A stretch of DNA of 64,000 nucleotides from the NCBI RefSeq assembly GCF_021390425.1, contig NZ_JAJUWY010000002.1, forward strand, positions 248,001-312,000, given 5' to 3'. Positions 25,258-36,735 of this stretch are shown here, piece by piece. Below the pieces are notes generated by a model, which saw nothing but the letters and a program-made list of their open reading frames with translations, ran no database searches and had not been told where the DNA came from. Source of the DNA: Lysobacter sp. GX 14042. GTDB lineage: Bacteria > Pseudomonadota > Gammaproteobacteria > Xanthomonadales > Xanthomonadaceae. How positions within the stretch are numbered: position 1 is the first letter of the stretch; each line of letters starts with the position of its first letter. A program made the translations under genes and the position numbers.

Positions 25258-25653
25258 TCAGCCTTCGTCGGCCTCGACCATCTCGCCATAGGCATCGGCG
25301 TCTAGCAGGCCGTCGAGCTGCCCGGCATCGTCGATCTCGAGGGTGAAAAGCCAGCCCTCGCCGAAGGCATCCTCGTTGACGGTTTCCGGGGTGTCGTTCA
25401 GTGCTTCATTGACCGCGACCACGGTGCCGGCAACCGGCGCGTAGATGTCGGAAGCCGCCTTGACCGACTCCACCACCGCACAGGCGGCCGCAGCGTCGAA
25501 GTGGTCGCCCACCGCGGGCAGTTCCACATACACCAGGTCGCCAAGCTGGGCCTGTGCGTGGTCGGAGATGCCGACGGTGACCTTGCCGTCGCCCTCCACG
25601 CGCACCCACTCGTGCGACTTCATGAACTTCAGGTCACCGGGGATCTCGCTCAT
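25258..25653 (-). CDS. gcvH: Glycine cleavage system H protein
   Basis: A 131-residue lipoyl carrier that shuttles the methylamine group between the P, T and L proteins of glycine cleavage. The lipoylated lysine is in [14 protein letters not shown] (about residue 65). Also typical are [21 protein letters not shown] and the acidic C-terminus. The ATG at 25653 fits the family; upstream frame extension has no start signal. It follows gcvT by 71 bases and ends with a good terminator. gcvP is not in the window. Confidence 0.96.
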   Translation of the reverse strand: MSEIPGDLKFMKSHEWVRVEGDGKVTVGISDHAQAQLGDLVYVELPAVGDHFDAAAACAVVESVKAASDIYAPVAGTVVAVNEALNDTPETVNEDAFGEGWLFTLEIDDAGQLDGLLDADAYGEMVEADEG

Positions 25654-25724
25654 GGCACTGCTCTCTCCGCAGGGGAATGGAAGGGCGCCAGTGTAAGGGC
25701 GCCCGGGCATGGAAAGGGGAAGGA

Positions 25725-26843
25725 TCAGCCGGCGATCCCGGCTGCCGGCTGGCCGTTCTTCACGAACGGCGTGGCCACCACGCGGACCGGGACGTCCTTG
25801 CCGCGGATGTCGACCCGCACGCCTTCCGCGCCGGGGCTGAAATCACCCGCGGGAACCCGTGCCAGGGCGATCGCTCTGGATGCGGTCGGCGAGAACGTGC
25901 CCGAGAGGATCTCGCCCTCACCCGCGGGGGTCAGCACCTTCTGCCCGTGGCGCAACACGCCGCGCTCGTCCATCACCAGCGCGACCAGCTGGCGTGGCAC
26001 GCCAGCGGACTTCTGTTCCTCGAGCGCGGCACGACCGATGAAGTCACGTCCTTCATCGAGGCTCACCGTCCAGCCCAGGCCGGCCTCGTATGGAGTCACC
26101 GATTCGTCCATGTCCTGGCCGTAGAGGTTCAGGCCCGCCTCCAGCCGCAGGGTGTCGCGGGCGCCCAGTCCCGCAGGCTTGACCCCGGCGTCCAGCAGCG
26201 ATTGCCAGAGCGCCGCCGCCCCGGTGGCCGGCAACACGATCTCGAAGCCGTCCTCGCCGGTGTATCCGGTACGCGCGACGAACAGCTCCGCACCTGCCTG
26301 GCTGCGCACCGTGGCGGTGGCGAAGCGGCCGAGCGCCTCGAGCGTCCCGCGCTCTTCCTCGGATACCAGCGCGGTGACCCTGGCCCGCGCCTGCGGCCCC
26401 TGTACCGCGATGATCGCCAACTCGTCGCGCGGCCTGACCTCGACACCGAACGCGGCGGCGTGGCGCTCGATCCATGCCAGGTCCTTCTCGCGGGTACCGG
26501 CATTGGCCACCACGCGGAAGAAGTCCTCGCCCAGGTAATAGACGATCAGGTCGTCGATCACTCCGCCGTCCTCGTCGAGCATGCAGGAGTACAGCGCCTT
26601 GCCCTGCACCTTCAGCTTGTCGATCGAGTTGGCCAGCAGCCGGCGCAGGAACTCGCGGGCACGCGCGCCGTGCAGGTCGATCACCGCCATGTGGCTGACA
26701 TCGAACATGCCGGCATCGCGGCGCACATGGTGGTGCTCCTCGATCTGCGAGCCGTAGTTGAGCGGCATGTCCCAGCCGCCGAAGTCCACCATCCGCGCGC
26801 CGAGCGCACGGTGGCTGTCGTTGAGGATGGTCTTGCGGGTCAT
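25725..26843 (-). CDS. gcvT: Aminomethyltransferase, glycine cleavage T protein
   Basis: A 372-residue tetrahydrofolate-dependent enzyme releasing ammonia and methylene-THF from the H-protein-bound intermediate. Diagnostic stretches: [52 protein letters not shown] and [15 protein letters not shown], plus [16 protein letters not shown]. The ATG at 26843 gives the standard N-terminus ([20 protein letters not shown]). Only 77 bases separate it from the upstream aldo/keto reductase gene on the same strand, too short for a tandem glycine riboswitch. Confidence 0.96.
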   Translation of the reverse strand: MTRKTILNDSHRALGARMVDFGGWDMPLNYGSQIEEHHHVRRDAGMFDVSHMAVIDLHGARAREFLRRLLANSIDKLKVQGKALYSCMLDEDGGVIDDLIVYYLGEDFFRVVANAGTREKDLAWIERHAAAFGVEVRPRDELAIIAVQGPQARARVTALVSEEERGTLEALGRFATATVRSQAGAELFVARTGYTGEDGFEIVLPATGAAALWQSLLDAGVKPAGLGARDTLRLEAGLNLYGQDMDESVTPYEAGLGWTVSLDEGRDFIGRAALEEQKSAGVPRQLVALVMDERGVLRHGQKVLTPAGEGEILSGTFSPTASRAIALARVPAGDFSPGAEGVRVDIRGKDVPVRVVATPFVKNGQPAAGIAG

Positions 26844-26920
26844 GGCGGTCCACGGTGGAGGGAAGCAGGCATTATCCCGGATCGGCCCGGGCTTTCCGAC
26901 GCCGGCGCCGGAGTGGCCGC

Positions 26921-27889
26921 TCAGGCGACCGCCGCCTCCACCTGTGCCCACTCGGCCTCGCCCAGGCGTCCGGCCAGCTCCAGCGCTTCCAGGTTCTGCA
27001 GCAACTGCTCCACCCGGCTGGCGCCGAGGATCACCGACGACACCCGCGGGTTGCGCAGGCACCAGGCGATCGCCAGTGGTGCCGGGCGCACGCCAAGCCC
27101 GCCGGCCGCGGCGGTGAACGCCCGGGCACGCTGCAGCCGCGCCTGCTGCTCGCCGACCACCTCCCTTTGCAGCCACTCCAGCCCTTCGCGGGCCAGGCGC
27201 GAGCCTTCGGGGATCCCGTCGTTGTACTTGCCGGTCAGCAGGCCGGAGGCGAGCGGCGACCACACGGTCGTGCCCATGCCGAAGTCCTGGTACAGCGGTG
27301 CGTACTCGCGCTCCACCCGCTCGCGGTGCAGCAGGTTGTATTGCGGCTGCTCCATGGTCGGGGCATGCAGGTGGTGGCGCGTTGCGACCTCGTGGGCCTG
27401 GCGGATCAGCTCCGCCGGCCATTCCGAGGTGCCCCAGTACAGCACCTTGCCCTGGCGGATCAGGGTGTCCATGGCCCACACCGTCTCCGCGACCGGCACC
27501 TGCGGATCGGGCCGGTGGCAGTAGTACAGGTCCAGGCAGTCCACCCGCAGGCGCCGCAGCGCCGCATTGCAGGCATCGGCGACATGCTTGCGCGAGAGCC
27601 CCTTCTGGGTGGGTCGCGGGTCATCGGTGGCGCCGAAGTAGACCTTGCTGGACACGCAGAACCCGTCGCGCGGCAGGCGCAGGTCGGCGATCACGTCGCC
27701 CATGATCCGCTCGGCCTCGCCATTGGCATAGCCCTCGGCGTTGTCGAAGAAGTTGATCCCGTGGTCCCAGGCGGCGGCCACCAGGTCGCGGGCGGTGCCG
27801 CGGCCGAGTTGGCTGCCGAAGGTGACCCAGGCGCCGAAGGACAGCGCGGACAGCTGCAGGCCGGACGAGCCGAGGCGACGGTATTCCAT
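26921..27889 (-). CDS. Aldo/keto reductase (KCNAB / YghZ-like subfamily)
   Basis: A 322-residue NADPH-dependent oxidoreductase with TIM-barrel fold. The catalytic tetrad is visible: Asp and Tyr in [15 protein letters not shown] (about residues 50/55), Lys in VSSKVYFG (about 81) and His in [10 protein letters not shown]. The C-terminal cofactor region is [20 protein letters not shown]. Closest in look to the voltage-gated potassium channel beta-subunit-like AKRs. The start at 27889 fits the family; a very long upstream open frame is antisense to the GGDEF gene. Substrate unknown. Confidence 0.92.
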   Translation of the reverse strand: MEYRRLGSSGLQLSALSFGAWVTFGSQLGRGTARDLVAAAWDHGINFFDNAEGYANGEAERIMGDVIADLRLPRDGFCVSSKVYFGATDDPRPTQKGLSRKHVADACNAALRRLRVDCLDLYYCHRPDPQVPVAETVWAMDTLIRQGKVLYWGTSEWPAELIRQAHEVATRHHLHAPTMEQPQYNLLHRERVEREYAPLYQDFGMGTTVWSPLASGLLTGKYNDGIPEGSRLAREGLEWLQREVVGEQQARLQRARAFTAAAGGLGVRPAPLAIAWCLRNPRVSSVILGASRVEQLLQNLEALELAGRLGEAEWAQVEAAVA

Positions 27890-27997
27890 GGGGATCTCCG
27901 GGGAGAGGGCATCGGGGCATTGCAGTGTAGCCAGCGCCCGGGGGGCTGGACGGGCGCGGTATGCTCGGCCCGGGGCCACGGGAGGACCTGGACACCG

Positions 27998-29134
27998 ATG
28001 ATGCAGGGACTGCACGGTCTTCGCGAACTGCTCGCGCGCCTGGCGGCGCGCCCGGACGCGCTCGTGCTCGAGCTCGGCGCCGGCGGCGAGCTGCTGGTTG
28101 CCCGCGTGCGCCTGGTGGTGGCGGCGCTCCTGCTCCTGCTGCCGCTGGCCAACATCCTTGGCGGCGGTAGCCTGGGCGAAACCCTCAGCGGACTGGCGGG
28201 GGCGGTCACGATCAACCTGCTGTCCCTGCTGTGGCTGCAGCTGGCCCGCGGGCCGCGCCGGTATCGATGGCTGCCGTTCCTGACCACGGCCTTCGACGTG
28301 TCCGTGGTCACCCTGGTGCTGGCGATGCTCGCCTGGCAACACCCGCCGGCCGGCCTCAACAGCATGGTGGTGTGGTGCTGCTACACCCTGGCGATCATGT
28401 TCACCGCGCTGCGCGGGGACGGGCGGGTGAGTGTCGTCGCCGGCGCACTGGCGCTGCTGCAGTACGGTGCGCTGGTCATCTGGATCATTACGGCTGCAGC
28501 GTCGCCCGAACGCCTGCTGTCCAGCGAGTACGGCCTGGTCACGCTTGGCGCGCAGGCGCAGCGCCTGACCCTGCTGGGCCTGGTGACGGCGGTGACCGCG
28601 GTGATCGCATTCCGGATGCAGCAGGTCGTCCTGGCATCGGGCCACGACGGCCTCACCGGGCTGCCCAACCGCACCTGGCTGGTGCACCGCGCCCCGGCAC
28701 TGTTGGCCGAGGCCCGCGTGCAGGACAGCAGCCTGAGCCTGGCACTGCTGAACCTCGACGGGCTGCGGCGGATCAACGAGCAGGAAGGCGAGCACGCCGG
28801 CGACCGCGCCATCTGCCACGCGGTGGACGTGATCCGCGGACTGTCGGGGCGCGGCGAATGGCTGGTCCGGCTGGGCGGCGACGAACTCCTGCTGGTCCTG
28901 CAGCAGCCGGCCGGCACCGCATGGGAACGCCTGGATGCGATCCGCCGCGGGCTGTCCACCCTCCCCTTCCTGCCGGGACGCGGCAGCACCCGGATGCACC
29001 TGAGCTTCAGCGCGGGCATCGCCGCCGCTCCCGGCGACGGGCGGACCCTGGCCGAATTGCTGCGCCGGGCCGACCGCCGCCTGCGCCAGGCCAAGCTGGA
29101 AGGCGGCAACCGGGTGATCGCCCGGGACGACTGA
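27998..29134 (+). CDS. Membrane GGDEF-domain protein (motif GGDEL)
   Basis: A 378-residue protein with about five or six N-terminal membrane helices (residues about 35-205), then a GGDEF domain starting [15 protein letters not shown]. The signature is [12 protein letters not shown] (about residues 291-302), so the last residue of GGDEF is Leu, and no RxxD inhibitory site is seen just before it. By family it would make c-di-GMP from GTP, though the Leu substitution leaves activity uncertain. Two adjacent ATG codons (27998 and 28001) can serve as start; GGAGG is 12-15 bases upstream. Divergent from the aldo/keto reductase. Confidence 0.85.
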   Translation: MMQGLHGLRELLARLAARPDALVLELGAGGELLVARVRLVVAALLLLLPLANILGGGSLGETLSGLAGAVTINLLSLLWLQLARGPRRYRWLPFLTTAFDVSVVTLVLAMLAWQHPPAGLNSMVVWCCYTLAIMFTALRGDGRVSVVAGALALLQYGALVIWIITAAASPERLLSSEYGLVTLGAQAQRLTLLGLVTAVTAVIAFRMQQVVLASGHDGLTGLPNRTWLVHRAPALLAEARVQDSSLSLALLNLDGLRRINEQEGEHAGDRAICHAVDVIRGLSGRGEWLVRLGGDELLLVLQQPAGTAWERLDAIRRGLSTLPFLPGRGSTRMHLSFSAGIAAAPGDGRTLAELLRRADRRLRQAKLEGGNRVIARDD

Positions 29135-29219
29135 CCGCCACGCGGAAGTTGCCCAGCGGGTCCCTGCGGCCGTAACCTGCGTCGTTTGGCGGCGCGCGGT
29201 CCGCGCCCGGGGATTGTGG

Positions 29220-30518
29220 ATGGACGTTCTGGGGCGCATCGGCTTCGGCCTGTTCGGGCTCGCGGTGCTGATCGGCATCGCCTGGTTGTTCTCCAGCCAC
29301 AAGCGCCGGGTCGACTGGCGCCTGGTGGCGACCGGCATCACCCTGCAGATCGGCTTTGCCGCGCTGGTGCTGCTGGTGCCGGGCGGGCGCGACGTGTTCG
29401 ACGCGCTGGGCAACGGCTTCGTCCGGCTGCTGGGCTTCGTCAACGTCGGCTCGGAGTTCATCTTCGGCAGCCTGATGAACGTCGAGACCTACGGCTTCAT
29501 CTTCGCCTTCCAGGTGCTGCCGACGATCATCTTCTTCGCCGCCTTCATGAGCGTGCTGTACCACCTGGGGGTGATGCAGGCGATCGTGCGGGCGATGGCC
29601 TGGGCGATCACCAAGGTGATGAACGTCTCCGGCGCGGAGACCACCAGCGTCAGCGCCAGCGTGTTCATCGGCCAGACCGAGGCGCCGCTGACCGTGCGCC
29701 CCTACATCAGCCGGATGACCGAATCCGAGCTGCTGACCATGATGGTGGGCGGCATGGCGCACATCGCCGGCGGCGTGCTGGCGGCCTACGTCGGCATGCT
29801 CGGTGGCGGCGACCCGGTGGCCCAGGCGTTCTACGCCAAGCACCTGCTGGCGGCCTCGATCATGGCCGCGCCGGCAACGATGGTGGTGGCCAAGCTGCTG
29901 GTGCCGGAAACCGGCGTGCCGCTGACCCGCGGCACGGTGAAGATGGAGGTCGAGAAGACCACCAGCAACGTGATCGATGCCGCCGCCGCCGGCGCCGGCG
30001 ACGGCCTGCGGCTGGCGCTGAACATCGGCGCGATGCTGCTGGCCTTCATCGCCCTGATCGCCATGATCGACTGGCCGCTGACCTGGATGGGCGAGGTCAC
30101 CGGACTGGCCGACGCGCTTGGCCGGCCCACCAGCATGGCCACCCTGCTCGGCTACCTGCTGGCGCCGGTCGCCTGGCTGATCGGCGTGCCGTGGCAGGAC
30201 GCGGTCGCGGTCGGCGGGCTGATCGGCGAGAAGATCGTGCTCAACGAGTTCGTCGCCTACCTGCACCTGTCGGAGATCGTCACCGGACAGAACGCGGACG
30301 TGACCCTGACCGAGCAGGGCCGGCTGATCGCCACCTACGCCCTGTGCGGTTTCGCCAACTTCTCCTCGATCGCGATCCAGATCGGCGGGATCGGCGGGCT
30401 GGCGCCGGACCGGCGGCAGGACCTGGCGCGGTTCGGCCTGCGCGCGGTGCTGGGCGGCACCCTGGCGACCCTGATGACCGCCACCATCGCCGGCGTGCTG
30501 ACCAACCTGGGGGCCTGA
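29220..30518 (+). CDS. Concentrative nucleoside transporter (NupC/CNT family)
   Basis: A 432-residue inner-membrane symporter. CNT signatures: [11 protein letters not shown], the nucleoside-site regions [16 protein letters not shown] and [10 protein letters not shown], and [21 protein letters not shown] near the end. It imports nucleosides with protons or sodium. The ATG at 29220 is preferred; a TTG two codons upstream is possible. The ribokinase-family gene starts 3 bases after its stop, so import and phosphorylation of a nucleoside or its ribose are linked. Confidence 0.93.
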   Translation: MDVLGRIGFGLFGLAVLIGIAWLFSSHKRRVDWRLVATGITLQIGFAALVLLVPGGRDVFDALGNGFVRLLGFVNVGSEFIFGSLMNVETYGFIFAFQVLPTIIFFAAFMSVLYHLGVMQAIVRAMAWAITKVMNVSGAETTSVSASVFIGQTEAPLTVRPYISRMTESELLTMMVGGMAHIAGGVLAAYVGMLGGGDPVAQAFYAKHLLAASIMAAPATMVVAKLLVPETGVPLTRGTVKMEVEKTTSNVIDAAAAGAGDGLRLALNIGAMLLAFIALIAMIDWPLTWMGEVTGLADALGRPTSMATLLGYLLAPVAWLIGVPWQDAVAVGGLIGEKIVLNEFVAYLHLSEIVTGQNADVTLTEQGRLIATYALCGFANFSSIAIQIGGIGGLAPDRRQDLARFGLRAVLGGTLATLMTATIAGVLTNLGA

Positions 30519-30521
30519 GGC

Positions 30522-31463
30522 ATGGCCGCGGTTGTCGTCGTCGGTTCCTTCAACGTCGACCACGTCTGGTCGCTGCCGGTGCACCCGCGCGTGGGCGAGA
30601 CCCTGGCGGCGCGCTACAGCACCGGACCGGGCGGCAAGGGCTTCAACCAGGCCACCGCGGCGGCCCGGTCCGGTGCCGCCACCGCGTTCGTCTGCGCGAT
30701 CGGCGACGACGCCGGCGGGCGGCTGGCGCGGCAGCTTGCCGCGGACGACGGGATCGAACTGCACGCCACCGTCTCCACGCAGCCCACCGGAACCGCCGGC
30801 ATCTATGTCGACGCGGCGGGCAACAACACGATCGCGTTCGGGGCCGGGGCGAATGCCGACCTGGACACCGGCTCCGTCGCGCGGCACGCCGCGCTGCTGG
30901 CAAGTGCCGGCGTGGTCCTCACCCAGATGGAATCGCCACCGGCCACCATCCTGGCCGCCTTCGGCCACGCCCGCGGCGGTGGCGCGCTGGCGATGCTCAA
31001 CCCGGCACCGGCCGATGCCGACGTCTCGCCGGAACTGCTCGCGCTCACCGACGTGCTCACTCCCAACGAGTCGGAGTTCTGCACCCAGCTGGCCCGCCAT
31101 TGCGGCGAACAGATGGGCGCGGCGGACGTCGCGGCCCTTGCCGACGACGGGCTGCACGCGCTGTGCCGGCGCTTGCTGCCCCACGGCACGGTGGTGGTGA
31201 CGCTTGGCGCCGCCGGCTGCTTCGTTTCCCATGCCGGCGGGCACCTACGCGGTGATGCGCGAGCCCATTACCGGGTTCCGGCCGCCGCCGTCCGCGTCGT
31301 CGACACCACCGGGGCCGGCGACGCGTTCAACGGCGCCCTGGCCGCTTCGCTGGCCCGGGGCACGGGCCGCTTCGCCGACCACGTCGCCTTCGCCTGCCGC
31401 TACGCGGGCGCCTCGACCGAGCGCCAGGGGGCGGCCGCGGCGATGCCGTACCTCGTCCCGTAG
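30522..31463 (+). CDS. rbsK: PfkB-family sugar/nucleoside kinase, ribokinase-like
   Basis: A 313-residue PfkB kinase. The N-terminal VVGSFNVDHVWSLPVHPRVGET and GPGGKGFNQATAAARSGA, and the C-terminal DTTGAGDAFNGALAASLARG with catalytic Asp (about residue 266), are ribokinase-like. Given the co-transcribed nucleoside transporter it may act on ribose released from nucleosides, or directly on a nucleoside; sequence alone cannot settle this. It overlaps no gene and is followed 21 bases later by dusB. Confidence 0.85.
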   Translation: MAAVVVVGSFNVDHVWSLPVHPRVGETLAARYSTGPGGKGFNQATAAARSGAATAFVCAIGDDAGGRLARQLAADDGIELHATVSTQPTGTAGIYVDAAGNNTIAFGAGANADLDTGSVARHAALLASAGVVLTQMESPPATILAAFGHARGGGALAMLNPAPADADVSPELLALTDVLTPNESEFCTQLARHCGEQMGAADVAALADDGLHALCRRLLPHGTVVVTLGAAGCFVSHAGGHLRGDARAHYRVPAAAVRVVDTTGAGDAFNGALAASLARGTGRFADHVAFACRYAGASTERQGAAAAMPYLVP

Positions 31464-31484
31464 GGGGCCGGTACAATCGCGCCC

Positions 31485-32483
31485 ATGCGGATCGGGCCCC
31501 ACACCATTGAACCTGCGGTGGTCCTGGCCCCGATGGCCGGCGTCACCGACAAGCCGTTCCGGGTGCTGTGCAAGCGCCTGGGCGCGGGGCTGTGCGTGTC
31601 GGAGATGACCACCTCGGACCCGCGGCTGTGGGACACGCCCAAGTCGCGCCACCGCATGGACCACGACGGCGAGCCCGCCCCGGTGAGTGTGCAGATCGCC
31701 GGCACGGTCCCGTCGGTGATGGCCGAGGCGGCCCGGCACAACGTGGGCAACGGGGCGCAGCTCATCGACATCAACATGGGCTGCCCGGCCAAGAAGGTCT
31801 GCAACGCCTGGGCCGGTTCGGCGCTGATGCGCGAGCCGGCCCTGGTCGCGGAGATCCTGGAGGCCGTCGTCGGCGCGGTGGACGTGCCGGTGACGCTCAA
31901 GATCCGCACCGGCTGGGCGGCGGACCACAGGAACGCGCTGGAGATCGCCCGCATCGCCGAGGCGTCCGGCATCGCCGCGCTGGCGATCCACGGCCGCACC
32001 CGCGACCAGCACTATAACGGCGTGGCCGAGTACGACACGATCGCCGAGGTCAAGGCGGCACTGTCGATCCCGGTCATGGCCAACGGCGACATCGACTCCC
32101 CGCGTAAGGCCAGGGCGGTATTGGCCCACACCGGCTGCGACGCGGTGCTGGTCGGCCGCGCGGCCCAGGGCCGGCCGTGGCTGTTCCGCGAGATCGCCCA
32201 TTACCTGGCCACCGGCGAGGAACTGCCGCCGCCAGCGCTCCGGGAAGTGCGCGACATCCTGCTCGGCCACCTGGAGCACCTGCACGCGTTCTACGGCGAG
32301 CCCAAGGGCGTGCGGATAGCCCGCAAGCACCTGGGCTGGTACGCGAAGGACCGCCCGGAGAACGCCGCCTTCCGCGCAGTGGTCAACCGTGCCGAAAGCG
32401 CCCGGGCGCAGCTGGAACTGACCCGCGACTACTTCGATGCGCTCGCCGCGGGCGTGGCCCCGGCATTGTTGGCCGCGGCCTGA
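31485..32483 (+). CDS. dusB: tRNA-dihydrouridine synthase B
   Basis: A 332-residue FMN enzyme reducing uridine to dihydrouridine in tRNA D-loops. Typical are VLAPMAGVTDKPFR, the catalytic cysteine in DINMGCPAKKVCN (about residue 100), AIHGRTRDQHYNG, VMANGDIDSP and DAVLVGRAAQGRPWLF. The C-terminal helical domain contains RIARKHLGWY. In many gamma-proteobacteria fis follows dusB; here it does not. A TACAAT element at 31471-31476 just upstream may be a -10 box. Confidence 0.95.
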   Translation: MRIGPHTIEPAVVLAPMAGVTDKPFRVLCKRLGAGLCVSEMTTSDPRLWDTPKSRHRMDHDGEPAPVSVQIAGTVPSVMAEAARHNVGNGAQLIDINMGCPAKKVCNAWAGSALMREPALVAEILEAVVGAVDVPVTLKIRTGWAADHRNALEIARIAEASGIAALAIHGRTRDQHYNGVAEYDTIAEVKAALSIPVMANGDIDSPRKARAVLAHTGCDAVLVGRAAQGRPWLFREIAHYLATGEELPPPALREVRDILLGHLEHLHAFYGEPKGVRIARKHLGWYAKDRPENAAFRAVVNRAESARAQLELTRDYFDALAAGVAPALLAAA

Positions 32484-32678
32484 TTCCCGGCGCCCGGGAC
32501 ACCGGGTTGCTGCCATGTCCGCTGCCACGTTGCGTCCCAGGCCGCGCGGCGGCCACCCGTCCGGGAGCGCCCGCGTCTTTACCAGGGGCAGACCCGGCAG
32601 CAGCCAGAATGCGCCAACACGGCCGTGGCTGTATCATCCGCGGCCATCCTTTTATCCGCATGCAGGGATACATCGCCG

Positions 32679-33896
<1,218 letters not shown>

Positions 33897-33899
33897 CCC

Positions 33900-33940
33900 G
33901 CAGGGCGCAATAGCCGCCCTCCCGGGCGGCGTATTGCGCC
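33900..33940 (+). repeat. GTAG-type repeat, copy 3 (GCAG variant)
   Basis: GCAGGGCGCAATAGCCGCC, a short loop, then the complementary arm ending TATTGCGCC. It sits 4 bases after the metK stop and in opposite orientation to copy 4 (33999-34063), with a terminator between them. Confidence 0.75.
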
Positions 33941-33953
33941 GAGACGCATGAAA

Positions 33954-33992
33954 ACGACATACCCCCGGACCCGGGGGTATGTCGTTTGTTTT
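33954..33992 (+). terminator. Bidirectional terminator between metK and the S9 peptidase
   Basis: A 15-bp perfect stem (33954-33968 with 33971-33985) flanked by TTGTTTT on the plus side and AAAA on the other, so it can work for both convergent genes. Confidence 0.9.
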
Positions 33993-33998
33993 CCATCC

Positions 33999-34063
33999 GG
34001 CGCAATACGCCGGAGGCAGGGCGCGGGCTCCGGGGCCTTTCGGCCCCGGCTATTGCGCCCTAC
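33999..34063 (-). repeat. GTAG-type repeat, copy 4 (long form)
   Basis: Read on the minus strand: GTAGGGCGCAATAGCCGGG, an inner hairpin with CCGGGGCC / GGCCCCGG and about 20 extra bases, then TATTGCGCC. It forms an inverted pair with copy 3. Confidence 0.75.
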
Positions 34064-34084
34064 CCGGCGTGCGGACCGCGTGGG

Positions 34085-36553
34085 TCAGTCACGCGGGCCG
34101 GCGTCCTTGACGTACTTCTCCAGCCAGGCGTCCTCCTCGGCCAGCATGTGCAGGACCGACTCGCGCGCGCGGTAGCCGTGCGACTCCTTCGGCAGCATCA
34201 CCAGCCGGGCGGTGCCGCCCAGGCCCTTCATCGCCGCGTACATGCGCTCGCTCTGCATCGGGAAGGTGCCGGAGTTGTTGTCGTCCTCGCCGTGGATGAT
34301 CAGCATCGGCTCGTCGATGTCGCCGGCGTGGTTGAACGGCGACATCGTCAGGTAGGTCTCCTGCGCATCCCAGTAGTTGCGCTCCTCGGCCTGGAAGCCG
34401 AACGGGGTCAGGGTGCGGTTGTAGGCGCCGCTGCGGGCGATGCCGGCGCGGTACAGGTCGGAGTGGGCCAGCAGGTTCGCGGTCATGAAGGCGCCGTAGG
34501 AGTGTCCGCCGATGGCGATGCGGTCACGGTCGGCCACCCCGCGGCGCACCACCTCGTCGACCGCCGCCCGGGCACTGGCGACCAGCTGCTCGATGTAGGT
34601 GTCGTTGGGCTCGGCATCGCCCTCGCCCACGATCGGCATGCTCGGCCCGTCCAGCACCGCGTAGCCCCGGGCCAGGAAACCCAGCGGCCCCCAGTAGCTG
34701 ATGGCGTTGAAGCGGTGCGGCGAGCCGATGACCTGGCTGGCGGCATCGGCCGACTTGAACTCGCGCGGGTAGGCCCACATCAGCATCGGCAGCGGACCGT
34801 CGCGGGTGGGGTCGTAACCGGCCGGCAGGTACAGGTCGGCGGTCATCTCGACGCCGTCGGCGCGGGTGTAGCGGATCTTCTCCTTGCTGACGTCGCGCAG
34901 TTCCGGCGTCGGGTGCGGGTAGCCGGTCAGCGCGCGCAACGCCCCGTCGCTCGCGCCCAGCTCGCGCACGTACAGGTTCGGCACCTCGGTAGGCGTCTCG
35001 CGGGTGGTCAGCAGCCGGTGGCCCTCATCGTCCAGCATCGCCTGCACCGACTCGTAATGCGGCGCCTGCGACTGGAACAGGCGGGTCGCCTGGCCGGACG
35101 CAGGATCGAAACGGTCGAGGAACGGACGGTCGCCCTCCGGCGAGGCACCGGCGCCCTCCAGGAAGATCTCCCCGCCATCGGTCACCACCAGCCGCGAGCG
35201 GCCGTTCGCATCGAGCGCGGTCACCGGCCGGCCCGGATCGCTGTAGCGGTCCTCGTAGGAGCGGTCGAACACCAGTGCCTGTCCGTCCGCCCGGTCCGGC
35301 GCGATCTTCCAGGTGCGGGTGCCGCGGTCCTTCCACCAGCGCTCGCTGACCAGCGCGAGGTCGCCATCGCCCCAGCTGATGCCGGCGTAGCGCATCGACA
35401 GGTCCGCCAGGACCTGCGGCTCGCCGCGATACGGCGCCGCCAGGGCGAATACCCGGTCGCGTACTTCGGCCTCGACCGCCGGGTCGCCGCCGTCCTGGGC
35501 CTCGACCCAGACCAGGGTGGCCGGTGCATCGTTGCGCCAGCCGACCGAGCGCATGCCCGTGGGTACCGCGTCGTTGCCGACCGGAAGGCCCTCGATCAGC
35601 GGCAGCCGCGCGTGTTCGTGCACCAGCGCGCCGGTGGTGTCCAGGACCTGGATCCGGCGCGGGAAGCGGTGGTACGGGACCAGGTAGGAGAACGGGCGCT
35701 CCAGTGACTGCACCAGCAGGTGCCGGCCATCCGGCGACGGCGAGGCGCCGACATGCAGCGCCGGCGCGCCGAGGGTCCGCACGTCGCCATCGATGCCGAC
35801 CAGCGCCAGCTGCGAGCGCAGGTAATGCTCGAACACCTGCGCGTCGGCCTCGCTGGACAGCAGGTCCTGGTAGGTGCGGATCTGCTGCACCGCGCCGCCA
35901 TCGGTCTGCTGGATGTTCGGGCCACCCGGCACCCCGTCCGCCGCCGGGGCTCCAGCGCCCGGTTGGCGCAGCATCACCAGCAGGCTGCCGCTGTCGGGCA
36001 TCCAGGTGAAGCCGGATCCCGCCACCGCGTTGAGCGGCCGGGAGGTCAGCTGGCGGGCACGTGCGGTGGCCACGTCGACCAGCCACAGCTGGACCTCCCC
36101 GGCCACGTTGTCGACCTGGCTGAAGGCGAGGTGGCGCTGGTCCGGCGACCATGCGATCGAGGCGATCGCCAGGCTCCCGGGCAGCCCCTGCACCGGCCGC
36201 TCGCGCTCGCCATCCACGTCACGCAGCGACAGCCCGCTGCCAAACGAAAACGCGCTGCGCGACCAGGTATGCGGATGGATGCGCATTCCCGCCAGGCGCA
36301 GTTCCGGCTGTGCGACCACCTCGATGCCCGGCAGCGATGGCGTCTGGATGAAGGCCAGCAGGTCGCGTCGCGGACTGAGCGAGGCCTGCGGCGGGCGCGG
36401 CGCATCGACCAGCGCCTGCAGCGCGGGGACCGGCAACTGGTAGCCGGACCCGGCTTCCAGGCTGGTCGCCGGCTGGGCGGTGGCGGATAGCGCCAGCGGC
36501 AGCAGGCCGGCAAGCAGGGCAGTGGCGCAGGCGCGCCGCAGGACTGGGTTCAT
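34085..36553 (-). CDS. Exported S9 (prolyl oligopeptidase-family) peptidase, glutamyl-endopeptidase-like
   Basis: An 822-residue protein with a signal peptide (residues 1-27, ending SATAQ). The middle is beta-propeller-like, and the C-terminal alpha/beta hydrolase has the nucleophile in GGHSYGAFM (about Ser685), Asp in HGEDDNNSG (about 755) and His in ESHGYR (about 791). Such large secreted S9 enzymes cleave peptides in the periplasm or outside. The absence of the short dipeptidyl-peptidase motifs and the overall length favour the S9D-like group annotated as glutamyl peptidases; specificity is not proven. Stop 20 bases from a GTAG repeat, convergent with metK. Confidence 0.9.
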   Translation of the reverse strand: MNPVLRRACATALLAGLLPLALSATAQPATSLEAGSGYQLPVPALQALVDAPRPPQASLSPRRDLLAFIQTPSLPGIEVVAQPELRLAGMRIHPHTWSRSAFSFGSGLSLRDVDGERERPVQGLPGSLAIASIAWSPDQRHLAFSQVDNVAGEVQLWLVDVATARARQLTSRPLNAVAGSGFTWMPDSGSLLVMLRQPGAGAPAADGVPGGPNIQQTDGGAVQQIRTYQDLLSSEADAQVFEHYLRSQLALVGIDGDVRTLGAPALHVGASPSPDGRHLLVQSLERPFSYLVPYHRFPRRIQVLDTTGALVHEHARLPLIEGLPVGNDAVPTGMRSVGWRNDAPATLVWVEAQDGGDPAVEAEVRDRVFALAAPYRGEPQVLADLSMRYAGISWGDGDLALVSERWWKDRGTRTWKIAPDRADGQALVFDRSYEDRYSDPGRPVTALDANGRSRLVVTDGGEIFLEGAGASPEGDRPFLDRFDPASGQATRLFQSQAPHYESVQAMLDDEGHRLLTTRETPTEVPNLYVRELGASDGALRALTGYPHPTPELRDVSKEKIRYTRADGVEMTADLYLPAGYDPTRDGPLPMLMWAYPREFKSADAASQVIGSPHRFNAISYWGPLGFLARGYAVLDGPSMPIVGEGDAEPNDTYIEQLVASARAAVDEVVRRGVADRDRIAIGGHSYGAFMTANLLAHSDLYRAGIARSGAYNRTLTPFGFQAEERNYWDAQETYLTMSPFNHAGDIDEPMLIIHGEDDNNSGTFPMQSERMYAAMKGLGGTARLVMLPKESHGYRARESVLHMLAEEDAWLEKYVKDAGPRD

Positions 36554-36679
36554 GCGTTTCCTCCGGGAACGGGCCGCAGCGGCGGCATCCGGCCACCATC
36601 ACACGTATCGCCGTTGCCACTGCAGTGACGAAAGTCGTGGAAGAGGAAAGCCGCCACACGGGGCAAGTGGTCCGACATG

Positions 36680-36704
36680 AAAAAGGGGCCGCGATGCGGC
36701 CCCT
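36680..36704 (-). terminator. Terminator of the LysM gene
   Basis: On the minus strand GGGGCCGC, a 3-base loop, GCGGCCCC and TTTTT, 32 bases past the LysM gene's stop. Confidence 0.88.
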
Positions 36705-36735
36705 CCCTGATGCAAGAAGCGTGGCATCCGGCCGG

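Noticed and set aside
26844-26920. Glycine riboswitch before gcvT
   Set aside because: Only 77 bases, without the conserved aptamer cores.
32484-32678. SAM riboswitch before metK
   Set aside because: I could not draw the helices of any SAM class; only a weak -10 box is seen.
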